Shown here in pieces: positions 1-7,757 of a stretch of DNA of 64,000 nucleotides; within the stretch, counting starts at the first letter, position 1; each line of letters starts with the position of its first letter. The stretch comes from Sphingomonadales bacterium. GTDB lineage: Bacteria; Pseudomonadota; Alphaproteobacteria; Sphingomonadales; Sphingomonadaceae. The DNA lies in NCBI GenBank assembly GCA_028871475.1, contig JAGWMZ010000013.1:1-64000 (forward strand), in the 5' to 3' direction. The position numbers and the translations under genes were made by a program. The notes under the pieces were generated by a model. That model worked only from the letters and a program-made list of their open reading frames with translations. It had not been told where the DNA came from and did no database searches.

Positions 1-3
1 TAG

Positions 4-1651
4 CCTCTGTTATTCACCGGCGGAGGCATGAAGGGTTGGCGGGAGTAGCGTAAAGCGCTGTTCTGAGTTAGGAAATTGGGTGTCGAAGCCTACTCCTGCC
101 CAGGACAGAAAATGCCACAAGCCACACCCGCCAAGAACGAGTATAGCGTGCCCGGATTTGCGTTGCCAGCGGTTGGACGCAAGAAACTCACAGCTGCATT
201 TGATGGTGGCCGCCTGACCTCGGATGGCGGCGTTCTGCTGCTCGCCCAGGCTGAGCGCGTGATGGGTATCTGCCGTCAGTTGGCCGACTGTATCGCTGAC
301 CCGCGCGATCCGTCACGGGTTGTCCACCAACTCGACGACATCTTGCGTGCCCGCATTCTGGCGATCGCCTGTGGGTACGAGGATGCCGATGATCTCGATA
401 CCTTGCGCGACGATCCCGGCTTCCGCCTGGCACTGGGCAAGTTGCCGGGATCGGGCGCGGGGCTTGCCAGCCAACCGACGATGAGCCGCTGGGAGAACAT
501 GCCCACCACCCGGGAACTGGTGCGCATGATGGCCGTCTTGGTCGACATTTACTGCGCCAGTTACCCCGCACCACCCAAGGCCGTGACGCTGGACATCGAT
601 GATACGTGTGATGTGGTGCACGGCTACCAGCAGCTTTCCTTCTGGAACGCTCATCACGGTGAGCGATGCTTTCTGCCGATCCATGTCTACGACACTGCGA
701 CGGGCCGTCCGGTGGCGATGCTGCTGCGCACAGGCAAGACGCCGACTGGCAGGGAGGTGGCCGGGCATATCCGGCGCCTGGTGCGTCACATTCGGCGCCA
801 CTGGCCCACCACGCACATCACCCTGCGCGGCGATGGCCACTATGGCCGGGGCGAGGTCATGGCCTTTTGCGATGCACACGGCATCGATTATGTGCTGGGC
901 CTGCCCACCAACGCTGTGCTGCGCGCCGATCCGGCCATCGTCGCTGTCGCCGATGCTGGCGCGGTCAAGCGGGCGGAGGAAAAGCTGGCGGTTCTGCGCA
1001 CCTACGCCGAGACACGCTACGGTGCCAAAAGCTGGGCATGCAAGCGCCGGGTCGTTGCCCGGATCGAGGCCAGCATCCTGGGCATGGACATCCGCTACGT
1101 CGTCACATCAATGACCGAAGGTTCGGCCGAGCACATCTACGATACCTTGTACTGCGCCCGGGGGCAGGCCGAAAACCTGATCAAGCGACACAAGTCTCAA
1201 CTCGCCAGTGATCGCACTTCGTGCCGCTCAGCCAACGCCAACCAGATGCGGCTCATCCTGCACACGGCCGCCTACTGGCTGATGTGGCGCGTCCAGCAGG
1301 CTATTCCCGGAAAGGTGGCACTCGCCGTCGCCGAGTTCACGACACTGCGTCTGCGCCTCATCAAGGTGGCCGCACGGGTCATAGAAAGCGCGTCACGCAT
1401 CCGCGTCGCCTTTGCCTCGGCTTGCCCCGATGCCACCACCTTCAAGGCAGTCGCCCTCGCTCTCAAGCTGGTGCCGACATAGGCACCGCGGCCGCGCCGC
1501 ACAATGCCCAAGCCCTCGTCCGTCAACCTCAAAAGCCCATCGATCCTGACGCGGTGAAAAAGACGCAGCAACCCCGCTCGCCCAGTTCAGAATCCATCCC
1601 GGACGTCACCGCTCCAACTCTCAAAATCCAACATTCGGTGAATAGGAGAGG
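4..1651 (+). mobile_element. IS1380-family insertion sequence, complete
   Basis: The element carries one DDE transposase gene and ends in imperfect inverted repeats. The left end starts CCTCTGTTATTCACCG at position 4, and the complement of the right end reads CCTCTCCTATTCACCG, ending at 1651. The right flank 1652-1655 is CTAG and the three bases available on the left (1-3) are TAG, so a 4-bp CTAG target duplication is very likely, with its first base just outside the window. That duplication size suits IS1380 elements. Both ends and the transposase are intact, so the copy may still be mobile. It sits inside a minus-strand gene whose signal peptide remains at 1652-1728. Confidence 0.9.
112..1482 (+). 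CDS. IS1380-family DDE transposase
   Basis: About 456 residues from the ATG at 112; a TTG at 76 in the same frame would add 12 residues. The N-terminal FDGGRLTSDGG segment near residue 30 is typical of IS1380 transposases. Candidate catalytic acidic residues are Asp161/163 in LDIDDTCD, Asp241 in LRGDGHYGR and Glu354 in RGQAENLIKRHK, which gives the DDE arrangement with the usual YREK-like context after the glutamate. The protein should cut and rejoin the element's ends in the cytoplasm. No stop or frameshift is seen, so it looks functional. It is the only gene in the element, and 170 bases of non-coding DNA separate it from the right end. Confidence 0.92.
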   Translation: MPQATPAKNEYSVPGFALPAVGRKKLTAAFDGGRLTSDGGVLLLAQAERVMGICRQLADCIADPRDPSRVVHQLDDILRARILAIACGYEDADDLDTLRDDPGFRLALGKLPGSGAGLASQPTMSRWENMPTTRELVRMMAVLVDIYCASYPAPPKAVTLDIDDTCDVVHGYQQLSFWNAHHGERCFLPIHVYDTATGRPVAMLLRTGKTPTGREVAGHIRRLVRHIRRHWPTTHITLRGDGHYGRGEVMAFCDAHGIDYVLGLPTNAVLRADPAIVAVADAGAVKRAEEKLAVLRTYAETRYGAKSWACKRRVVARIEASILGMDIRYVVTSMTEGSAEHIYDTLYCARGQAENLIKRHKSQLASDRTSCRSANANQMRLILHTAAYWLMWRVQQAIPGKVALAVAEFTTLRLRLIKVAARVIESASRIRVAFASACPDATTFKAVALALKLVPT

Positions 1652-1728
1652 CTAGTTTCCTCGGCATGGGCAGGTTGGACAGTCGCGGTCCCCAATGCGG
1701 CGGCTATCGCGATAAACGATGATTTCAT
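1652..1728 (-). pseudogene. 5' remnant of a secreted-protein gene cut by the IS
   Basis: Reading the minus strand from an ATG at 1728 gives a clean signal peptide, MKSSFIAIAAALGTATVQ followed by PAHAEET, and then runs straight into the IS1380 right end. The n-region lysine, hydrophobic core and AHA-type cleavage site are clear. Only about 25 codons remain; the rest would lie beyond the left edge of the window. The mature protein cannot be identified. Its upstream neighbours on the same strand are DUF2244 and DUF2946 genes. The DUF2946 family often sits beside TonB-dependent receptors or copper genes, so an outer-membrane or periplasmic protein is plausible but unproven. Confidence 0.6.
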
Positions 1729-1811
1729 GACGTAATGCTTTCGGTGAGTTTCTATAGCGGGGCTCAGAAGCGTTCGCGGGTGCCAACAAACGGCACGGTC
1801 AATGTCAGCGC

Positions 1812-2366
1812 TCATCGGCCGCCTCCCCGCACATGGGCGAGCGCGGCGCGGATCAGCGGCGCGATCCTGGCGCGTTCCATACTGTCGACACAGCGGCCGA
1901 TCTCGATGCTCTGCCAGTGGCAATGGAGCATGAGGCGAAGGTCGAACGGACCTTTGCGGACTTCCTCGATTCGCGTCCAATGGCTGGACAAGGTCGTGAC
2001 CGTTCCGCGATGATCGGTGATCGTCAGCCGGTCGAAGTCGATCTCGATCGTTTCCGAGGGTACCGGCTGGCGCTGGAACATTTCGAGCGCCAGCACGAGT
2101 GATGCGAGGCCAACGAGAACGGCGATCGGCACCAGATAATAGCCGCGCATGGCCGGTGCGATTGTAGCGGCGAAGGACAGACCCAGCATCGCCAGCAGCG
2201 GCAACCGGCCCGATGCCGGGAAGGATGATCGGTTCTGCTGCACAAGCAGGGCGAAGGGGACGGTTGCCGATGCCAAGCTTGCCTTGGCGGTACTGCTTTC
2301 GATCGACCTTGCTGGCGCAAGGTCTTCGAATCGCCGCCCTTCCGGGCAGCGCAAAAGAATATGCAT
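1812..2366 (-). CDS. DUF2244-like integral membrane protein
   Basis: 184 residues. Two adjacent hydrophobic segments (about residues 55-75 and 78-95) are followed by a soluble domain of about 85 residues with the pattern ETIEIDFDRLTITDHRG and a Trp-rich strand, which resembles DUF2244 inner-membrane proteins. The ATG at 2366 has a GGAG about 9 bases upstream. The function of the family is not known; members often lie near respiratory oxidase genes. Here it lies between the DUF2946 gene (76 bp upstream) and the IS-truncated secreted gene (83 bp downstream), probably one transcription unit. The family call rests on pattern recognition only. Confidence 0.6.
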   Translation of the reverse strand: MHILLRCPEGRRFEDLAPARSIESSTAKASLASATVPFALLVQQNRSSFPASGRLPLLAMLGLSFAATIAPAMRGYYLVPIAVLVGLASLVLALEMFQRQPVPSETIEIDFDRLTITDHRGTVTTLSSHWTRIEEVRKGPFDLRLMLHCHWQSIEIGRCVDSMERARIAPLIRAALAHVRGGGR

Positions 2367-2442
2367 GGGAATTTGCTCCGGCTGACCCGGAGCGCGCGAG
2401 AGAGGCGCACGCCGGGCATTTCCGACAATTCAGTTCAGAATG

Positions 2443-2850
2443 TCAGAATGCAGCCGGTGGTCCGCGCAGCGGCGGACGAAGAAAATAAACCCGGCCTCGC
2501 AGGACCGGAGTGATGGGCGCGAAACCGAGCGCCAGAATGAAAGCGAGTGCGACCGCCAGCAGCGGCGTGTCGGCCCCGCCAAGCGCGCCCATGGTTAGCG
2601 AAGAAAAGGCGCAGTGGCCGCCATCCTTGCCCTGGGATTGGCCATCGTCATGCGACTTGCCATCCATGGGTATGGTCAGAGCAACGGTCTTGTGGGTGAT
2701 GCCGTCGAGACAAAGTTGAACGGTGAAGGTCTTCGAAGCTCCGCCGACCATATAGCCCTGCGGTACCAGCGCCTTCACGCACAACGCCATCGCCACCAGC
2801 AGAATGGCAAGCATGCGATGACCATGCAGGAAGGCTCGAAGGTTGCCCAT
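2443..2850 (-). CDS. DUF2946 family protein
   Basis: 135 residues. It has an N-terminal membrane segment (about 12-32) with CVKALVPQGYM, which is characteristic of DUF2946, a central soluble part with paired cysteines (LCLDG and HCAFSS), a second hydrophobic segment (about 93-113) and a C-terminal RPPLRGPPA tail. DUF2946 proteins are small inner-membrane proteins of unknown role, often next to TonB-dependent receptors or copper-handling genes in Proteobacteria. It is the first gene of a minus-strand group with the DUF2244 gene and the IS-interrupted secreted gene. The cysteine and histidine residues would suit metal binding, but nothing here proves it. Confidence 0.75.
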   Translation of the reverse strand: MGNLRAFLHGHRMLAILLVAMALCVKALVPQGYMVGGASKTFTVQLCLDGITHKTVALTIPMDGKSHDDGQSQGKDGGHCAFSSLTMGALGGADTPLLAVALAFILALGFAPITPVLRGRVYFLRPPLRGPPAAF

Positions 2851-3047
2851 TACCGGGCGCCCTTAGTTCCTTTGTCGCCGCTTGTCATCGTTCTTGGACA
2901 CGCGTTGGACAATTTGACCACAGAGCGGCCTATCACAACTGCCGTTTTTCCTGCTTTCTCGCCGGTGTCCGGCGATGCATGCCGAGGCTGCGCGTCGCTT
3001 CCGAGATGTTGAAATCGCACTACGTCAAGAGGTGGGCGTTTACTCGT

Positions 3048-3443
3048 TTACCAGCCGCGCTGCCAGCCGCCATGCGCTTCGGCGTTGATCCATTGCCCGA
3101 TCCGGTCATAGCGGTAAGCGATGTCGCGGATGGCGGGCCAGTCTCCCTCGGCACATTCGTGACGCTGTCGGTCCTCCAGTCGGTCAATCGTAAAATGAAT
3201 TCGGCGCGCGGTGTCCTCGTCGATTTCATCCTCGTCTTCTTCGTGATCCAGACGATTTTCGAGTGACTGGGCCCTCTGGCCGGAGCAGATTGAGCGCGCG
3301 AGCCTGTCGTCGTCATCGAATTGGCGATAGCGCGGGGCATATCCGCCACCATTACCAATATAGATACCCCAGCTTTGCGCGTTCGCCGAAGCACTTGTGA
3401 ACAAGCTCGCCCCCAATATTGCCGCCATCACAACCTTGCGCAT
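3048..3443 (-). CDS. Small periplasmic protein of unknown function
   Basis: 131 residues with a clear signal peptide (MRKVVMAAILGASLFTSAS, cleavage after ANA). The mature part is short and rich in Asp, Glu, Arg and Tyr: an acidic DDDD patch near residue 43, a helical region with LENRLDHEEDEDEIDEDT and a second helix with RLEDRQRHECAEGD. The C terminus is Trp/Gly-rich. Proteins of this type are common and unnamed in sphingomonads, and I do not recognise a named family. It stands alone: about 200 bp separate it from the DUF2946 gene, and the hairpin-dense region lies upstream of its start. Confidence 0.65.
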   Translation of the reverse strand: MRKVVMAAILGASLFTSASANAQSWGIYIGNGGGYAPRYRQFDDDDRLARSICSGQRAQSLENRLDHEEDEDEIDEDTARRIHFTIDRLEDRQRHECAEGDWPAIRDIAYRYDRIGQWINAEAHGGWQRGW

Positions 3444-3548
3444 TCATCCCTCCACGATCGAGCATCTCACCTATCTTGGGTTAACGCGATCCGCGTGGCG
3501 TCATGCTGAATGTGTTCGTAGTCTGGCGTTCATCCGTCGGCCGAGCCA

Positions 3549-3834
3549 GGTAAGGTTCGACTTACCAGTATTGTGCCCTGACATCAGGGAAACACCACGT
3601 CCGCCGAACCGACTTGCTTTTCTTAATGCTTATCCCCTAACGAGGGCTTGCCCGTTAGCGCGGGCGGAGGCGTGGAAACCTTCTGAAACACGAGCCGGTC
3701 AGCTTCGGCGACCGGGTGGCGGACGCGTATGTCCAGGGCCACCCGGCCTAAAGGCGTTCGCGCCTGACGTGTTTCAGGTTTCCAACACCCGGTTCCAGGG
3801 CCGGCACGTCTCCAATCGGAGATGTGCCGCCGGC
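3549..3834 (+). ncRNA. Candidate structured RNA (multi-hairpin) upstream of GGDEF gene
   Basis: There is no convincing gene between 3444 and 3887, but the stretch is full of inverted repeats. GGTAAG pairs with CTTACC (3549-3566), CCCTG with CAGGG (3576-3589) and CTAACG with CGTTAG (3637-3658). A 15-bp long-range stem with a 3-base bulge pairs 3674-3691 with 3769-3783. That stem encloses three hairpins: 3697-3713 with a C-UUCG-G tetraloop, 3714-3744, and 3752-3765 with a UUCG loop. An 11-bp hairpin closes the region (3803-3813 with 3818-3828, one G-U pair, loop AATC). UUCG loops suggest RNA rather than DNA function. Strand is assumed from the downstream gene start at 3888. I recognise no known family; a riboswitch-like leader, an independent sRNA or a mobile-element RNA are all open. 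Confidence 0.45.
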
Positions 3835-3887
3835 TGTCCGGAAGACTCGCGGCACAGTATTGGAGCGCTGGTCGAGTAGGGCAAGAT

Positions 3888-4188
3888 GTGAACATCGAGG
3901 TTCCGGTTGAACACCTCGCCGATCGCCAGCAGCGATTGATGCGAGAGGGCATATGGCTCGGCATTGTCGTCGCCTATGCATTGCTGGCGGCCGTGAAGCC
4001 GTCTCTGTCTGATATCGCCGTATCAGCCCTCTACATCCCGATCATTTGCGTGGCCTTTTGGAAGCTCGGTGAAAGTGCGGGCTGGTTCGTCGCGCTTGTC
4101 ACGGGCCTAGCCACGGGCTTTTCGACGCTGGGGTCGCATGACACGCCAGAGCTTGGCGCTATCTTCGCCCGGAACGTGTCAACGATAG
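3888..4188 (+). pseudogene. 5' part of membrane-anchored GGDEF protein, cut by IS
   Basis: The reading frame starts at GTG 3888 or ATG 3939 and encodes about 100 residues, mostly membrane segments: GIWLGIVVAYALLAAVK, an ALYIPIICVAFWKLG segment and GWFVALVTGLATGFS. This looks like the N-terminal MASE-type membrane sensor of a diguanylate cyclase. The frame enters the IS3-family element and stops at 4205. The missing half resumes at 5750 in the same orientation with another membrane segment and a GGDEF domain. The first 90 residues carry no other damage, so inactivation by the insertion is the simplest reading. Confidence 0.7.
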
Positions 4189-4209
4189 TGAGACAGCCAT
4201 TTTGAGAGA

Positions 4210-5223
4210 TTAGACTTGCGCCATGCGCTCGTGGCTTGGAGGGTTGATCCAGACGGCGGTTGGTTTTTGCGGTGGCTGGGGCGGTTGATTGACGAAGCGA
4301 TCTGGGTTTTTCCGGAAAGCCAGGTCGAGGATCATCTGTCGGGCGGCATGGATTTCATCGGCCTGACCGTAATGGACCTGGTTGGGGGTCATCAAGCCGA
4401 TGCCAAGATGATGATGGTCCTGATTGTACCAGTTGAAGAAGTGGCGGCAGAAGGTTTTTGCGTCTTGTATGCAGCCGAAGCGCTTTGGGAACTGGGGTTG
4501 ATATTTCAGGGTTTTGAAGTGGCTTTCCGAGAAGGGATTGTCGTTGGAAGTGTAGGGCCGGCTGTGCGATTTGGTGACGCCCAGATCGGCGAGCAGGAAG
4601 GCGGTTGCCTTGGCGGTCATGGATGGGCCCCGGTCGGCATGGAGGGTAAGATCGCCGGGCGCGACATTATGCTTGGCGATGCTTGCCTCGAACAGCGGCT
4701 TGAACAGGGCTGCGCTTTCGGTGTCTGCGACATTCCATCCGACCACGCGTCGGCTGAATATGTCAATAATGACATAGAGATAGAAGTAGGTCCACTTTTG
4801 AGGACCCATCAGCTTGGTGATGTCCCATGACCACACCTGGTTCGGGCCCTGGGCCAGCAGTTCGGGCTTTTGATAGGCAATGTGACGCCGTTGCTGTCGG
4901 CGTTCGCGAACCTGCGCATGCTCGTGGAGGATCCGGTACATGGTGCGGATCGAGCAGAGGTAGATGCCCTGATCGAGCAGCGTGGCGTAAATCTCGGCTG
5001 GTGCGAGATCGACATACTGCGGTTCGCGGAGCAGCTCGATGACCCGCTGCCGCTCTGATGGTGGCAAGGCGCGGGGCGGTGTGGGGCGCGGGCGCCGGGC
5101 AGCAGGGGGCCGCATCACCGCCACCTGACGGCGATGGAGCGTCGCGCGCGACACGCCCAGCGCATCACACGCCGCGGCGGTAATGCCCGAGCAGGGTTTG
5201 AGGGCGAGCAGTTCGCCCATCAC
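4210..5223 (-). CDS. IS3-family transposase OrfB (rve integrase domain)
   Basis: 337 residues. An N-terminal helix-turn-helix-like part (CDALGVSRATLHRRQ) is followed by an HTH_21-like region (about 55-110) and the integrase core. The DDE residues are visible as Asp in WSWDITKL, Asp in LHADRG and Glu in NPFSESHFKTLK, with about 35 residues between the last two as expected for IS3. It overlaps the end of orfA by four bases (ATGA). Most IS3 elements make a fused OrfAB by a -1 frameshift; here the overlap also permits coupled translation of separate proteins. The gene is intact. Confidence 0.92.
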   Translation of the reverse strand: MMGELLALKPCSGITAAACDALGVSRATLHRRQVAVMRPPAARRPRPTPPRALPPSERQRVIELLREPQYVDLAPAEIYATLLDQGIYLCSIRTMYRILHEHAQVRERRQQRRHIAYQKPELLAQGPNQVWSWDITKLMGPQKWTYFYLYVIIDIFSRRVVGWNVADTESAALFKPLFEASIAKHNVAPGDLTLHADRGPSMTAKATAFLLADLGVTKSHSRPYTSNDNPFSESHFKTLKYQPQFPKRFGCIQDAKTFCRHFFNWYNQDHHHLGIGLMTPNQVHYGQADEIHAARQMILDLAFRKNPDRFVNQPPQPPQKPTAVWINPPSHERMAQV

Positions 5224-5696
5224 GATTTCTCCTCGCTCTCGATCGGCAACCCCAACAAATGCGCGACTTTTTTTTGGATCTCTATTACCGCTTCGGCACG
5301 TTCCAGCCGCTGCTTGAGACGCTTGTAGTCGCGCTGCAACTGGGCATGTTCGGCCGACACAGAAGGTGCAGAAACGGCCTTGGGGCCGCGCTTGACCGGG
5401 CTCAATCCCTCATAGGCCCCAGCCGCCCTCTGCCGCCGCCAATCGGTGATGGCTGAGGAATAGAGGCCCTCACGCCGCAGAATGGCACCGATGGCGCCCG
5501 GAACGCCTGCCGCTCGATCAACTTCTTCCAGAATGCGCAACTTCTCCCGAGCAGTGAATTTGCGCCGCACGGGCCGGGAGGACAGTTCAGGGGAGGCAGC
5601 CGCTGGCGCTGAAACCAGCGTCGGCCTACGGCCTTCCTCGGTGTCAGCGCCAGCGGCTAAGGGGTACTCGTCTTCTGGGATTTGCGGCATAACCAT
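5220..5696 (-). CDS. IS3-family transposase OrfA (helix-turn-helix)
   Basis: 158 residues. The middle of the protein (about 45-95) is a transposase-type helix-turn-helix, with KFTAREKLRILEEVDRA, an AILRREGLYSSAI turn and WRRQR. The C-terminal third (about 115-150) is a predicted coiled coil, QLQRDYKRLKQRLERAEAVI, which in IS3 elements mediates OrfA/OrfAB dimerisation. It binds the element ends. Two start codons occur close together (MVM, at 5696 and 5690). It lies directly upstream of orfB with a four-base overlap. Confidence 0.88.
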   Translation of the reverse strand: MVMPQIPEDEYPLAAGADTEEGRRPTLVSAPAAASPELSSRPVRRKFTAREKLRILEEVDRAAGVPGAIGAILRREGLYSSAITDWRRQRAAGAYEGLSPVKRGPKAVSAPSVSAEHAQLQRDYKRLKQRLERAEAVIEIQKKVAHLLGLPIESEEKS

Positions 5697-5749
5697 CGTG
5701 ATATCTCATCCGCGCCCTCAAGGGTAAATTATCGGCGATCATTGTCTCA

Positions 5750-6407
5750 CGCTCGTTGGCACGGAGGGGCCAAGATGGCGGCTCATGTTCTGGCCTTTGT
5801 GCTCACAGCCTGGATCGTTTCGAAGGTTAGGCGCTCCCTGACGGACTTTCATGATCGTACAGGCCAAGATCCTCTGACCGACGCGCTCAGCAAGGAGGCG
5901 TTCGACGTGGCTTTGCAGCAGGCGATTGTGGCGGCCAAAGAAAACACAAGCCTGCTGTTGTTCGTATTGGCGGACCTAGACGATCTGGCACACATCAACC
6001 ACCGTTTCGGCCGACGCCACGGTGATCGCGTTCTCATCGCCTTTGCGCAGCAGGCACGCAGGTCAATGGGGAGGGCGGCACTTATCGCCAGGACAAGTGG
6101 AGATCGGTTCGCGTTCCTTGTCACTATTGAATCATGCGCCACCGGGGAACGATTTGCCGTTGGACTACAGACAAGCCTCTCCTTCGTCCTCACCAAGGGC
6201 ACTGGTCTCGTCACTTGCAGCATGGGGGGCGTGCTGATTGCCCCCTATGACCGACGATCTATTGTTTCGCTGATGGACCGAGCCGATCGGCTTATGGCCT
6301 CAGCAAAGTGCTCAGGGAAAAATGCGGTTGAACTCGAGTGGAATGATTTTCATAGAATGCACTCAGCCGCGCGACAGTCGTCGGACGCGCCCCGGTTAAC
6401 GCGATGA
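5750..6407 (+). pseudogene. 3' part of the IS-split GGDEF protein, degenerate active site
   Basis: The open frame continues from the IS end with a membrane segment (AAHVLAFVLTAWIVSKVRRS), a linker and a GGDEF domain recognisable from QDPLTDALSKEAFDVAL, an LADLDDLAHINHRFG metal-site region and RRHGDRVL. The signature itself reads TSGDRF instead of GG(D/E)EF, so the acidic metal ligand is replaced by Arg. Even before the insertion the domain probably did not make c-di-GMP and may have acted as a sensor or GTP-binding domain. It could still be expressed from an internal ATG at 5776. It ends with an ATGA overlap with a small downstream gene. Confidence 0.7.
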
Positions 6408-6580
6408 GCGACCGGGAAATCATGCACAGTCGGGCGACCGACCTGATGCGCGAGGCGCTTGTCCTGCTCGACAGGTTGGGCGCGGACATTGCCGCGGTCC
6501 ACGTCCAATGGGCGCTGGATCTGGTGAAAGAAGAGCGGGTTCCGACAAGGCACAAGATGCACAAAAGAAAATGGCGTTGA
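6404..6580 (+). CDS. 58-residue small protein coupled to the GGDEF gene
   Basis: An ATG at 6404 overlaps the TGA of the split GGDEF gene (ATGA), and the frame runs 58 codons to TGA at 6578-6580. The product begins MSDREIMHSRATDLMREAL and continues as an amphipathic helix with LLDRLGADIAAVHVQWALDLV, ending in a basic tail with KHKMHKRKWR-like composition. There is no membrane segment and no known motif. The coupled start and high-GC codon use support a real gene, possibly a partner of the GGDEF protein. It is short, so the call is moderate. Confidence 0.5.
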   Translation: MSDREIMHSRATDLMREALVLLDRLGADIAAVHVQWALDLVKEERVPTRHKMHKRKWR

Positions 6581-6668
6581 ATCTGTAGTTTATCTGACAT
6601 CCTTGATGTGTGGTCGAGGATGGGACGTGTAATTGATTTCGCCTTGGCATTTTTTGAAGGGGAAACGG

Positions 6669-7643
6669 GTGGGTAAGAAAAGCGCGAACCGCAAAACCGC
6701 TGATGAGGCGATACGCTTTCTCGATGCACATATGCTGGACCCGACGCCGGCCAACTACACTTTCGCCTATCTCTACCTGACGGGCGTAAGCGGAAGCATG
6801 CGCAAGGCTGTCGAGGGCATAATCGACGGCGGTTTCAGACTTTCCCAGGTGGAGGTCGATGAGCTGATGGGCACTGTGTCCGAAAAACCGGGATCTTCCA
6901 GCGAGGACGCCGACGAGGCCAAGGCGCTGGTCCGCCACCAGCTTTTGTCCGTTGCAGACATCACGAACATGACATTGCGCGACACCAGCGCCTTCGGCCG
7001 CGAACTGACCGCTGGCGTGGAGCAGGTGGAAGCGGGTGCCGACCTGGTTGCGGTGGTGCGGGTCATGATCGAGCGGACGGCGGCGGTAGAGCAGAAGCTG
7101 GAGGAAACCAGCAAAGAAACCGAGCGTCTGCGTCTCGATCTGGATGCCGCGCGCGACGATGCCTCACGCGATTCGCTTACCAATCTGCCCAACCGCCGCG
7201 CCGTCGATCGGAAGATGGGAGCGCTGCTTGAGGAAAACGGTCAACTCGCCGTTGCCTTTTGCGACATCGATCATTTCAAGGCGATCAATGACCGTTTCGG
7301 GCATGCCGTCGGGGACCGGGTGCTGAAGATCGTCGCACAGACATTGTCCGAGACCCTCAAGCCCCACATGGTCGCGCGTTTTGGCGGCGAAGAATTTGTC
7401 GTCCTACTACCGGGCATCGACGGGAAAGAGGCCTTCACCCTCATCGAGGAGGCTCGCCGGGCGGTGGGGAATCGCAATTTCCGCGTTCGCGAGACCGATG
7501 ATCTGATCGGTCAGGTGACATTCTCTGCAGGCATAGCAACGACGCGGCGAGATCCGGACGAGGCGCTGCGTGAAGCCGATATGTTTCTGTACGAGGCCAA
7601 GAATGGCGGGCGGAACCGGACGATCTACAAAGCCGCAGCATAG
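6669..7643 (+). CDS. Diguanylate cyclase (GGDEF), cytoplasmic
   Basis: 324 residues from GTG 6669, which has AAGGGG six bases upstream; an ATG at 6633 in frame would add 12 residues without a good ribosome site. An N-terminal helical domain (about 1-150) with no membrane segment ends in a coiled-coil linker (EQKLEETSKETERLRLDLDA). The GGDEF domain follows, with DSLTNLPNRRAVDR, FCDIDHFKAINDRFGH and the intact signature GGEEF at residues 239-243. It should make c-di-GMP from two GTP. The RxxD inhibitory site is absent upstream of the signature, so product feedback is probably lost. It follows the broken GGDEF gene and the 58-residue protein. Confidence 0.9.
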   Translation: MGKKSANRKTADEAIRFLDAHMLDPTPANYTFAYLYLTGVSGSMRKAVEGIIDGGFRLSQVEVDELMGTVSEKPGSSSEDADEAKALVRHQLLSVADITNMTLRDTSAFGRELTAGVEQVEAGADLVAVVRVMIERTAAVEQKLEETSKETERLRLDLDAARDDASRDSLTNLPNRRAVDRKMGALLEENGQLAVAFCDIDHFKAINDRFGHAVGDRVLKIVAQTLSETLKPHMVARFGGEEFVVLLPGIDGKEAFTLIEEARRAVGNRNFRVRETDDLIGQVTFSAGIATTRRDPDEALREADMFLYEAKNGGRNRTIYKAAA

Positions 7644-7757
7644 CGGAGACCCGCGATCTGGTAGCCCGAAGTTCGATTCACATGAGGCCATTGGCATCCG
7701 CGCTCCCTTCGGCTAGGTGGCCGACCGGATGCCGGATGAGTCCAGCATTCATTGATC

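Larger units (their letters stand above)
4189..5749 (-). mobile_element. IS3-family insertion sequence with orfA and orfB
   Basis: Two overlapping minus-strand genes of the IS3 type lie between short ends TGAGACA (4189-4195) and TGTCTCA (5743-5749), which are inverted relative to each other. Beyond these seven bases (eight with the flanking G/C) the ends match poorly. No target duplication is visible: the left flank is ACGATAG and the right flank is CGCTCGT. That suggests loss of flanking DNA after insertion or recombination between copies. The element splits a GGDEF-protein gene. The boundaries are inferred from the terminal bases and are uncertain by a few nucleotides. Confidence 0.8.

Noticed and set aside
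3637..3658. Integron attC-like site (CTAACG...CGTTAG)
   Set aside because: The right half does not fit the GTTRRRY core and there is no integron integrase or cassette array.
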